NCBI GenBank assembly: GCA_028551475.1
Contig: CM052356.1
Location: 1,126,001-1,190,000, forward strand
From: Casuarina equisetifolia
Taxonomy: Eukaryota; Streptophyta; Magnoliopsida; Fagales; Casuarinaceae
Direction of reading: 5' to 3'
Length of the DNA stretch: 64,000 nucleotides
Part shown: positions 13,327 to 22,276 of the stretch, one piece after another
Layout: every line of letters begins with the position of its first letter
Position numbering within the stretch: position 1 is the first letter of the stretch
Made by a program: the position numbers and the translations under genes
The notes under the pieces: generated by a model
Databases searched by the model: none
What the model saw: the letters and a program-made list of their open reading frames with translations, nothing else
Told to the model about the DNA's origin: nothing

Positions 13327-16292
13327 GAGTTTGGTTGATTAATTGGATAAGCAAAGGGTTAACATCATCTTTACGAGCTCCAATGAGCTTGCTCTAGTTT
13401 CACTCTAATTAACATGAAAATCAAGGATGTCTAGTCATTAGAAGATATTTGTAATCATATGATCTGACTCTCATCGAAAGAGAATCTTGGTTCAAATAAA
13501 ATAACAAATAATTAATCTAGACACAAATTTAGATGAAGATTCCTTAAATATATTTGGTGTTGTACTTTCCTTTTAATTATAAACCATTATTTTATCATCA
13601 AGTTATTAGAATTTTTAATAATATCACTGTTCATTTTTTATCATGTTTATTAGTTGGTTTATTATTTGAAGTTCAGAATAATATTTGATCGAATGTTGAT
13701 ATGACAAATTTTTAACCATATGATTTGAAAAACATCATAAATAATAATTCATAGCCATGATGTCTTGATATACATGAATTTTGACTTGAAAATTATAGGT
13801 TGGATTACTCTATTAGCATTTCATTGTGATATTGACATTATGATAGGCATGACACATATTCTAGTAGTAGGTTTATCGAAACAAGGAGTTGAATAATTCA
13901 ATAAAATCATTACTACTGTTGGAGGTACATGGTTGATGGGATATTATCCTTTCCTTTTATAGCGTATAATCATCATATTTTGGAAATTTATCCTTTGTAT
14001 TAATTATTTTCCTTTTGCTTGTATAGAGCAACGTATTGTAAGTTGACCTATTACATATTAGGTCAAGCAATTCAATACAATAGAAATCCTTTTTCCCAAA
14101 TTTTCTCTCTTCTCCCCCTTTCTTGACATGCTATCAAACCCCCTTTTTTTTTTTTTTTTCTAGCCTTTCCTAACAACTACCACGCATTGTCAATTAAGTT
14201 TGTTAATGCAACTATTAATGTAACTAACATTCACAGTATATATGATTACTTTCAACGTTAGAGTTGGAGTTAGTTTGTTCAAAATATGTGACTCTCATTT
14301 TAGTTTCTTTATAGAAACCTTTCAAGTTATAACAATTTTAATTTTTTTTCGAACTTATTAATTTAAACTATAACTAGTTTGGCTTTAAACATCATAAGTA
14401 AAAATCTTTGCAACAAAGTCAACAGTTTTTACTTTAAGCACCCACATTAAACCCTATCAACCCATAAGCATTCACTTGTGATCCTCAAAACTCTACAGGC
14501 GTATCAACATTTGGTTTGAGATCCAGTTCATATGTACAGTTTCCTCCATGAAAGCAACTATCAAGCTTAACGCTCGGGTGTTGAGTTGTCTAATTAATGG
14601 AACCAACCATTCTCCCAGACTTTTTCTACCCCCCTTCTACAGAGAAAAGCATGCCTCCCACCATGCAAAAAGCAGATCTCCAAACGCGGCACGAGCATTG
14701 AATTTTCCCAAGAAACATGCAGCACGAGCTGCATCTGGCACTACGCGTGAATTGCATTGATGGGGGCACCAGACGAAATGGATAGGCGAAGTGGGGACAA
14801 TGAGATCTCTGGCTTATCTTCCAAGAAGATCTCCATTTATGTTACTACCAGACAGAACTTACCTCCGCAACACTTTTAGGTTTGCCGCAGCCTACGCTGC
14901 AGCCCCCTGCTGCTACCATTTAAACCTGCTCGACACCATTCTCCGACCGCAGGATTTCGGTCGTCTGGGGATTGGTGAACTCAGTTCACCTGCTCGACCT
15001 TACAGTCAATGTAGGTTTTTATTTTAGGGATCGATGTAAAATGATTCACGTGAGTTTTATGTTTATGAAAACAGTGAAACAAATACGTTCGGCATTGAAC
15101 TTTTGAGTTGTGAAGGTTTGTAATTTCCTACACTTGTCGGTAGGCCTATTTATTATATGGACAAATACAGCTATATCTTTAAGGATCCTTCTGTTGTACA
15201 TTTTTGGGATTATCAGCCCATTTATTACAATATCCTTTAAAAAAGGACAAAACATGAGGGCAATGTTATAGAAAATTCTTTCAGCAGTTGCTAATGAGAT
15301 TCCCGACAAGCAACCTACAATAAATTTTCAAAAAAATTCATCTTTTTGATTTGAGAGTTACGATAAACATGAAAACTAATAGATCATTCTTGAACTTGAT
15401 TGTTTGTTTTGAATCTTCTCTTTGTATTAACTATGAATGTTCAGGCAAGTTTTATTGAATTTCCACCTTAAAGTAGGCAAGAACATCATTTCAGCACGCT
15501 GGCCTTTGGCTATTTTATCCTTATTTAATGCAAAACAGGATCCTATCCTATTAATTAAATCACAAGAAACCAAAACTCTCATGATTATGATTGTGTAGGG
15601 TTTAGGTCTTGAGCAGTCAGTAGTTAACTACTGGACTATTAATTTGTCACTAACTTTTTTACTATTTTAAAGGGTCACATATTCTTGATCCCTACCCTTC
15701 CAATATATGCTTTATTATAAAATAGTCTATTAGAATATGCCACAAGAGCTTGAATAAATGCTGATATGTGATATAAAAAAGAACCCACAAACTAAATTTG
15801 AAACCCAACCTAAGATCTTCCCACAACCCTATATTGATCCAACCTAAATAATAGCAAAGGTAAACCTCAACAACATGCGTTGCGTAGAATACTAAAGCAA
15901 ATCAAAGAATGTTATGCATTAGAAACTAGCAACTTGCCAACTTTATAGGCGCCAATCATGGCCATAAGCTTGGCAGTGATTGATAAGGATGCTAATGCTG
16001 AAACCCCTTTCGAAAAGGACATGAAGTGCCCAATGTCATGAACATGAGTCCTTTTCCTTTCTTTCAAAACTACCAAATCTGACTATTATAAGTAGTGGAA
16101 CACAAAAACATTTACTCGTGAAGTTTTGAAATCTTACTTTGTTTTGTAGTTATGCTGACTCCATTTGGTAACACTCAGTGGTAGACTACCGCTTGGCCAC
16201 TTTGTACATCCCAATTGTGTGTTTCGAAAGTGGCCAACAACTAACTACATCGATATGCAGCAGCTGAGTTGGTGCTACACCATTAATGGCTG

Positions 16293-16297
16293 CAGGT
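16293..16297. repeat. Target-site duplication, left copy
   Basis: caggt directly precedes the TG of the 5' LTR and matches 22272-22276 after the 3' LTR. Confidence 0.93.
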
Positions 16298-17016
16298 TGA
16301 TAATGAGGGAGGTCCTTCACACAGCTCTCACAGAAATAACGAAGGTTCCTCCTCCAGCCAGCTTAAACGCATGGCTGACTCTGCACTCTCAGCTCACGCC
16401 TTCTATGCACAACATGGAGCTCAGTGGAAACCGGATGAAGGTTGTTGGAGGTACTCACAGCATGAAGGAAACTGGAGGACTGCACTACCGAGCACCACAC
16501 TGAAGATTAACTCTGGACCTATGTTGTCAGATAATGCAAAGAAGAATCTGCATGCCTTTATCACTGAAGCAGCACAGCAATCCGAAGCAAGTGGGAACTT
16601 TCAGAGAGGAGGATCTTCAGCATATGTTAGAAGCCGTGATGGACGAGAGAAAGGAAAAGGAATCATGATGGAAGACACAAGTCCACGTTGGATGCAAGGA
16701 ACAATGGAAACTGGAAGCAATTCACCTTACGGAGGTGATAACGTAGAGCATGACGAAGAAACACAAGTTGCTGCCAAGAAACCATGCGTGTCTATCACTC
16801 CATCTGCAGTCAAAGGAATGACCTTCACAATTAATGATGCATGAACCTTGGTAGCCAAGTTAAAGACGTAATGACTAAAGTAGGGCTGTTATTTTGTTAT
16901 AAATATGTAACCCAGTGAACAATGAATCTATCGAGTTCTTTCGTGTGTTTATGCTATAATCGTATTCAGCCCAGTTGTGATACTTGGTTAATGTCATCTA
17001 GTCTCATTTTTCTTCT
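16298..17016 (+). repeat. 5' LTR of the Copia element
   Basis: This 719-bp copy starts tgataatgag and ends tttttcttct. A TATA box (tataaata, 16898-16905) places the U3/R boundary just downstream. U3 carries an open frame from an ATG at 16371 to TGA at 16842-16844, identical in translation to the tail of the polyprotein. Confidence 0.97.
16896..16906 (+). promoter_or_regulatory. TATA box of the 5' LTR promoter
   Basis: The motif gttataaatat lies 52 bp after the stop of the U3 open frame and about 110 bp before the LTR end. Transcription starting ~25-30 bp later would exclude the 5' U3 frame from the RNA and include the 3' U3 copy. Confidence 0.65.
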
Positions 17017-17028
17017 TGGTATCAAAGC
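17017..17028 (+). other. Primer binding site (initiator tRNA-Met type)
   Basis: tggtatcaaagc starts on the first base after the 5' LTR. It matches the usual plant primer site tggtatcagagc, complementary to the 3' end of initiator tRNA-Met, at 11 of 12 positions, with A for G at position 9. Confidence 0.85.
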
Positions 17029-17059
17029 ATAACCAGCTCGATCCCTTCCGACCTTCCAT

Positions 17060-20000
17060 ATGGCTCATCACCTCAATTTCTTTCCTTTCCCTAACTCTGT
17101 GAATGTCAGCAATTTCGTTACAATCAAGCTGACAGAAGGAAATTACCTGCCATGGATGACCCAGATGAAATCCTTACTTCAAACTCAAAAACTCACTGGA
17201 TTCATTACCGGTGAAACCACTTGCCCTCCACCTACAATTATCAAGGGTGAAGAGGAAGAACTAAACCCAGATCATGCAGCCTGGGTACAGAGCGATGCGC
17301 TCGTAAAATCCTGGATTATCAGTACACTTTCTGAAGAAGCTCTAGGTCACATATTCGAGCTTGAAACTGCATCTCAAGTTTGGGAGGCTCTCTCAAACCA
17401 CTTTGCCCAGAAAACTGAAGCACGGGAGTTTGATCTTTTATCTCAACTCCATAACCTACATAAAGATGGAAAACCACTTCCTACCTTTCTGTCAGAGTTC
17501 AAAGGTTTGCTAAATCAACTCAGCTCAATTGGTAAACCTCTCTCAGACTCATCTAAAACATTTAGGTTATTAGAAAGTCTTGGTAAAGACTATGAAGCAT
17601 TCAAAACCACCATGTTCAAGCCTCCGATTCCCCAATTCAGTGAGGCCATATCTCAACTTCAAGCCTTTGAGTCACGTCATCAACGTTACAACAAAGATTC
17701 CGATCCTACCCCAAATGAAAACCTAGCCTTTTCAGCTCAAAGAAATACCAGAGGCGGGCGTGGAGGACCCAGAGGACGAGGATCCTTTCATTTCACCTCT
17801 CAAGGACGAGGGTTTAACCCTTCAGCCTCAGGTAGTCGTAATCAACATAACAACTCTAAGGTAAGTACACCTCCATCCTTTAATCAAAAACAGGCAGACC
17901 AAAACACCTTCACACCACCACTTGGTAACCGAACACCAATCTCTTGTCAAATCTGTGGAAAACGTGGACATGCCGCCCTCGAATGTTGGAGGAGGTTTGA
18001 TCACACCTATCAGACTGAAGATATTCCAAAAGCTCTAGCAGCACTTCAAGTATCCGAACCTAACAACGAAGATTGGGTTGCCGATACTGGTGCCTCTGCA
18101 CATATGGTAGACTCTACAGGTAAACTCACCGAGATATCTCCCTACAAAGGAACCGACTATATATCCGTGGGAAATGGACATCAACTTCCCATCACCCACA
18201 TGGGTGTCACGAAATTAAGAGGAGGACAAATTAAACTAAAATCAGTATTAGTTGCACCAGAAATTAAACATAATTTATTATCTATTGCTAAACTTACTGA
18301 TGATTATCCATGTGTTGCAATTTTTGACAACAATTCCTTTATTGTTAAGGACCTGACCACGCAGGAAATCCTCCTCAAAGGACTTAGAAAGGGAGATATC
18401 TACGTGCTGCCTCAAGAACGCATACAAGCCTATTTTTCTTACCGACAACGAGCAGCCGATGGAACAACCTGGCATCAACGTCTTGGACACTCCAATTTCA
18501 AAATTCTGGAAAATATGCAGAAAAATAAATTAATTTCAATTGAAGGAACAATCCCTACTTTATGCTCTGTGTGTTTAGCTAGTAAAAGTCATCACTTACC
18601 CTTTGTTTTGTCTACGCATAGATCCAAAGTACCCCTTGAAAGGATACATAGCGATTTATGGGGACCTTCTCCTACCACATCATGTCAGAACTTTATATAT
18701 TATGCTGTTTTTGTAGATGACTTTAGCAGATTCACTTGGATCTATCCTTTGAAGCGAAAATCAGATTTCTACCAAATATTTCGTGTCTTCAAAACTATGG
18801 TTGAACGACAATTTGATCAAAAAATAAAGATACTACAATCAGACAATGGAGGTGAGTATACAAGCAATAACTTGAAAATATACTTGCAAGATAATGGAAT
18901 TATACAACAGATGTCTTGTCCCTACACACCTCAACAGAACGGAATTGCAGAAAGAAAACATAGACATATTACTGAACTTGGACGTTCAATGTTACTTCAA
19001 TCTGGAGTCCCGCACAAATACTGGGTGGAAGCATTTTCAACTGCAGTATACATCATCAATCGGTTACCTACTTCAACACTACAAGGAAAATCACCATATG
19101 AAGAATTATACCATAGGAAACCGGATTATGGAACCTTGAGAGTTTTTGGAACACAATGTTTTCCATGTCTTAGAACCACGATCACTAACAAATTATCTGC
19201 TAGATCTTTTTCATGTGTGTTCGTTGGTTACAGTGCACTCCACAAGGGATATAGATGTCTGCATCCGGAAAGCAAGAAAGTATTCATTTCGAGACATGTA
19301 GTGTTCAACGAACATGTCTATCCATTTAAATCAAATTCAGGCGTGTCAAGTAAAGAGGATTTTACGGTTCCATCATTCCCTGAATCAGATCACATAAGTA
19401 ATGATCCGATAAGTGACCAAGGTCAAGTCAGCAGTAACTCCCACATGCCCGCAACAGTAATCAGCAATGAATCAAGCGAACTGGCAGAAGAAAATCTGGA
19501 AGTACATTTACCAGAAAATCCGGGAGTACATTCACCCACAATACCATATTCTTCACATGGTACAATTCCAAATCAGACAACTGACATCACCTTACAAGAC
19601 AGCAACCCGTGCCTCACCGACCATTCTACGGAAGAAGAAGAAAACTCAGAAAACATTGGTTTGAATAGACCTTACATGACGCCATCCCATGACTTAGATG
19701 GTACCAGAAAACTTAGTTCCCAAGTAAATGAATCTATTCCGGATCAAGCAACACCATCTAATAGTACAAGAGCATTTATTGACAACTATCCAAGACATCA
19801 CCCTACGTCAGCTTGTAAAGGACACTCCATTCCTAGAGAAACCAGCACACAACAATCTGATAGTTCTACAAATACCACTCCTGAAGACACGGAAAACTCA
19901 TCTACCTTACAAACTCCTCCTAAACGTACTCACCCAATGGTAACCCGAAGCAGTGTTGGAGTCTTTAGGCCAAACCCAAGGTATGCTCTCACCATTCCTC

Positions 20001-22099
20001 ATGGAATTCCAGCTATTCCGTCTTCCACAATTCATGCACTTGAACATCCAGGCTGGTATGCTGCCATGGAAACCGAGATGCATGCATTACACCGAAATTC
20101 TACTTGGTCTCTAGTGCCTAGGGACTCATCCATGCATGTAATAGGATGTAAGTGGGTTTTTAAACCTAAACTTGCACCTAATGGATCCCTTGAACGCCTT
20201 AAAGCAAGATTGGTTGCTAAAGGCTTTCTACAAGAACCGGGAGTAGACTTTTTAGAGACATATAGTCCCGTGGTTAAGCCAACAACCATCCGTGTGATTC
20301 TTTCTTTAGCCACCATGCAAGGATGGCCACTTAGACAATATGATATTGAGAATGCCTTTTTGCATGGGCATCTAAATGAACCGGTCTTCATGGAACAACC
20401 ACCTGGGTTCCATGATACACGTTTCCCTCACCATGTTTGTCTACTAAAACGGTCACTGTATGGCCTTCGGCAGTCCCCTAGGGCCTGGTTTGATCGACTG
20501 TCATCCTTCTTACTTGACCTTGGGTTCTTTTGTTCCATATATGATCCATCACTCTTTGTCTTCAGAGAAGGAGATATCAATATTTGGATTTTGGTATATG
20601 TAGACGATCTTATCATTACAGGAAACTCCAGTGAACACTTAGATTTATTTGCCCAACGACTGAAAGAAGTCTTTCCTGTAAAAGATCTAGGTCCTTTGCA
20701 TTTCTTCCTAGGAGTACAAGTGTTGCATGATGATGAAGGGATATTTCTAACTCAACGACAGTATGCCTATGATATCTTAAGCAGAGCAGAAATGCTCCAC
20801 TGCAGACCCATCAGCACACCAATGCCAACCAAATCACAACCTATACCCAATGGTGAGTACCCGTATCAGCAACCATCTCTTTTTCGTAGCATCCTAGGAG
20901 CCCTACAATACACTACACTAACCCGGCCAGATCTAGCATTTGCTGTCAATAAATTATGTCAAAAAATGTCCTTTCCTACGGTGCAAGATTTCCATGATCT
21001 TAAACGGATCATTAGATATCTACATGGAACCATTGATTACGGGCTAAGGATTCACAAACGCAGCACAGCCAACCTTTATGGGTACACCGATTCAGACTTT
21101 GCAGGATGTCCAGATACTAGGCGTTCAACTTCCGGTCTTTGCTTGTTCATGGGTGCAAACTGCATATCTTGGTCCAGCAAACGACAGCCAACTGTCTCCA
21201 GATCATCCATGGAGGCAGAATATAGAGCACTTGCAGCAGGCACAGCAGAGGCTACATGGGTCCTTCACCTCCTTCGGCATCTTGGTATTCCTCACTTCTC
21301 TCCCATTCAGATGTTTTCAGATAATATGCCAGCATTACAGCTTACCACAAAACCAATCTTCCATAATCGCTCAAAACATCTAGAAGTTGATTATCATTTT
21401 GTGAGAGAGAAAGTCTCACAGGGAAGCCTAGTCACGGCACATGTACCATCTCATGAGCAGATTGCAGACATATTCACAAAGCCACTGAGCAGGGAGCGCT
21501 TTGAAAATCTGCGTTCCAAGGTTAACATAGTAATGCTAACCTTGCGGGGGCCTGATAATGAGGGAGGTCCTTCACACAGCTCTCACAGAAATAACGAAGG
21601 TTCCTCCTCCAGCCAGCTTAAACGCATGGCTGACTCTGCACTCTCAGCTCACGCCTTCTATGCACAACATGGAGCTCAGTGGAAACCGGATGAAGGTTGT
21701 TGGAGGTACTCACAGCATGAAGGAAACTGGAGGACTGCACTACCGAGCACCACACTGAAGATTAACTCTGGACCTATGTTGTCAGATAATGCAAAGAAGA
21801 ATCTGCATGCCTTTATCACTGAAGCAGCACAGCAATCCGAAGCAAGTGGGAACTTTCAGAGAGGAGGATCTTCAGCATATGTTAGAAGCCGTGATGGACG
21901 AGAGAAAGGAAAAGGAATCATGATGGAAGACACAAGTCCACGTTGGATGCAAGGAACAATGGAAACTGGAAGCAATTCACCTTACGGAGGTGATAACGTA
22001 GAGCATGACGAAGAAACACAAGTTGCTGCCAAGAAACCATGCGTGTCTATCACTCCATCTGCAGTCAAAGGAATGACCTTCACAATTAATGATGCATGA
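17060..22099 (+). CDS. Copia gag-pol polyprotein with U3-encoded C-terminal extension
   Basis: One frame of 1,679 codons starts 43 bp after the 5' LTR. The Gag region (about 1-290, UBN2-like: TIKLTEGNYLPWMTQMKSLL) is followed by a CCHC knuckle from residue 296 (CQICGKRGHAALEC, C-X2-C-X4-H-X4-C). The protease motif is DTGA at 342. Integrase has the HHCC region from 472 (HQRLGHSN...CSVC) and catalytic D532, D595 and E631 (D-X35-E). Reverse transcriptase includes DIENAFLHG and YVDD at 1180-1183. RNase H begins near D1344 (YTDSDFAGC...SSMEAEYRAL). These regions give particle formation, cleavage, cDNA synthesis and insertion. Residues from about 1499 to the end are encoded by the 3' LTR U3 and have no domain I recognise. 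No stop or frameshift interrupts the frame. The gag style suggests an Ale/Ivana-like lineage, but that is not settled by eye. Confidence 0.96.
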   Translation: MAHHLNFFPFPNSVNVSNFVTIKLTEGNYLPWMTQMKSLLQTQKLTGFITGETTCPPPTIIKGEEEELNPDHAAWVQSDALVKSWIISTLSEEALGHIFELETASQVWEALSNHFAQKTEAREFDLLSQLHNLHKDGKPLPTFLSEFKGLLNQLSSIGKPLSDSSKTFRLLESLGKDYEAFKTTMFKPPIPQFSEAISQLQAFESRHQRYNKDSDPTPNENLAFSAQRNTRGGRGGPRGRGSFHFTSQGRGFNPSASGSRNQHNNSKVSTPPSFNQKQADQNTFTPPLGNRTPISCQICGKRGHAALECWRRFDHTYQTEDIPKALAALQVSEPNNEDWVADTGASAHMVDSTGKLTEISPYKGTDYISVGNGHQLPITHMGVTKLRGGQIKLKSVLVAPEIKHNLLSIAKLTDDYPCVAIFDNNSFIVKDLTTQEILLKGLRKGDIYVLPQERIQAYFSYRQRAADGTTWHQRLGHSNFKILENMQKNKLISIEGTIPTLCSVCLASKSHHLPFVLSTHRSKVPLERIHSDLWGPSPTTSCQNFIYYAVFVDDFSRFTWIYPLKRKSDFYQIFRVFKTMVERQFDQKIKILQSDNGGEYTSNNLKIYLQDNGIIQQMSCPYTPQQNGIAERKHRHITELGRSMLLQSGVPHKYWVEAFSTAVYIINRLPTSTLQGKSPYEELYHRKPDYGTLRVFGTQCFPCLRTTITNKLSARSFSCVFVGYSALHKGYRCLHPESKKVFISRHVVFNEHVYPFKSNSGVSSKEDFTVPSFPESDHISNDPISDQGQVSSNSHMPATVISNESSELAEENLEVHLPENPGVHSPTIPYSSHGTIPNQTTDITLQDSNPCLTDHSTEEEENSENIGLNRPYMTPSHDLDGTRKLSSQVNESIPDQATPSNSTRAFIDNYPRHHPTSACKGHSIPRETSTQQSDSSTNTTPEDTENSSTLQTPPKRTHPMVTRSSVGVFRPNPRYALTIPHGIPAIPSSTIHALEHPGWYAAMETEMHALHRNSTWSLVPRDSSMHVIGCKWVFKPKLAPNGSLERLKARLVAKGFLQEPGVDFLETYSPVVKPTTIRVILSLATMQGWPLRQYDIENAFLHGHLNEPVFMEQPPGFHDTRFPHHVCLLKRSLYGLRQSPRAWFDRLSSFLLDLGFFCSIYDPSLFVFREGDINIWILVYVDDLIITGNSSEHLDLFAQRLKEVFPVKDLGPLHFFLGVQVLHDDEGIFLTQRQYAYDILSRAEMLHCRPISTPMPTKSQPIPNGEYPYQQPSLFRSILGALQYTTLTRPDLAFAVNKLCQKMSFPTVQDFHDLKRIIRYLHGTIDYGLRIHKRSTANLYGYTDSDFAGCPDTRRSTSGLCLFMGANCISWSSKRQPTVSRSSMEAEYRALAAGTAEATWVLHLLRHLGIPHFSPIQMFSDNMPALQLTTKPIFHNRSKHLEVDYHFVREKVSQGSLVTAHVPSHEQIADIFTKPLSRERFENLRSKVNIVMLTLRGPDNEGGPSHSSHRNNEGSSSSQLKRMADSALSAHAFYAQHGAQWKPDEGCWRYSQHEGNWRTALPSTTLKINSGPMLSDNAKKNLHAFITEAAQQSEASGNFQRGGSSAYVRSRDGREKGKGIMMEDTSPRWMQGTMETGSNSPYGGDNVEHDEETQVAAKKPCVSITPSAVKGMTFTINDA
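21541..21552 (+). other. Probable polypurine tract before the 3' LTR
   Basis: cttgcgggggcc abuts the 3' LTR at the position where plus-strand cDNA synthesis is primed. It is short and only partly purine, and it is simultaneously coding (Leu-Arg-Gly-Pro). Confidence 0.5.
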
Positions 22100-22271
22100 A
22101 CCTTGGTAGCCAAGTTAAAGACGTAATGACTAAAGTAGGGCTGTTATTTTGTTATAAATATGTAACCCAGTGAACAATGAATCTATCGAGTTCTTTCGTG
22201 TGTTTATGCTATAATCGTATTCAGCCCAGTTGTGATACTTGGTTAATGTCATCTAGTCTCATTTTTCTTCT
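21553..22271 (+). repeat. 3' LTR of the Copia element
   Basis: It is the same length as the 5' LTR and I see no difference from it (offset 5,255 bp). Its first 547 bp are also the 3' end of the gag-pol frame, which stops at 22097-22099. The TATA copy is at 22153-22160. Confidence 0.97.
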
Positions 22272-22276
22272 CAGGT
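22272..22276. repeat. Target-site duplication, right copy
   Basis: caggt directly follows the 3' LTR and matches 16293-16297. Five base pairs is the usual Copia duplication length. Confidence 0.93.

Larger units (their letters stand above)
6279..16292. other. Long intergenic spacer, no supported intact gene
   Basis: About 10 kb of AT-rich DNA. Just after the WRKY stop is AATAAA-like sequence (about 6358-6368) that could serve polyadenylation. The rest holds microsatellites, homopolymers and many short open stretches without domain content. The frames at 10107-10679 (minus), 14548-14760 and 14791-15027 were inspected and show nothing recognisable. A minus-strand coding-like relic at 8959-9306 is listed separately. 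Confidence 0.5.
16298..22271 (+). mobile_element. Full-length Ty1/copia LTR retrotransposon, apparently intact
   Basis: Two 719-bp direct LTRs (16298-17016 and 21553-22271) flank a primer binding site, one long gag-pol frame and a G-rich tract. The 5-bp target duplication caggt (16293-16297 and 22272-22276) marks the insertion. Reading both LTRs side by side I find no substitution or indel. The domain order protease, integrase, reverse transcriptase, RNase H is the copia order (integrase before RT). All catalytic motifs checked are present, so the element may be autonomous. The element ends are TG...CT and not TG...CA. It sits in gene-poor DNA between the WRKY and APT genes and interrupts no recognisable gene. 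Confidence 0.97.

Noticed and set aside
14548-15027. Two consecutive plus-strand frames near 14.6-15.0 kb
   Set aside because: Different frames, no recognisable content and no promoter-like sequence.
16371-16844. 157-codon frame in the 5' LTR as a separate gene
   Set aside because: It is the U3 copy of the polyprotein tail and lies upstream of the LTR's own TATA box; there is no evidence for separate expression.
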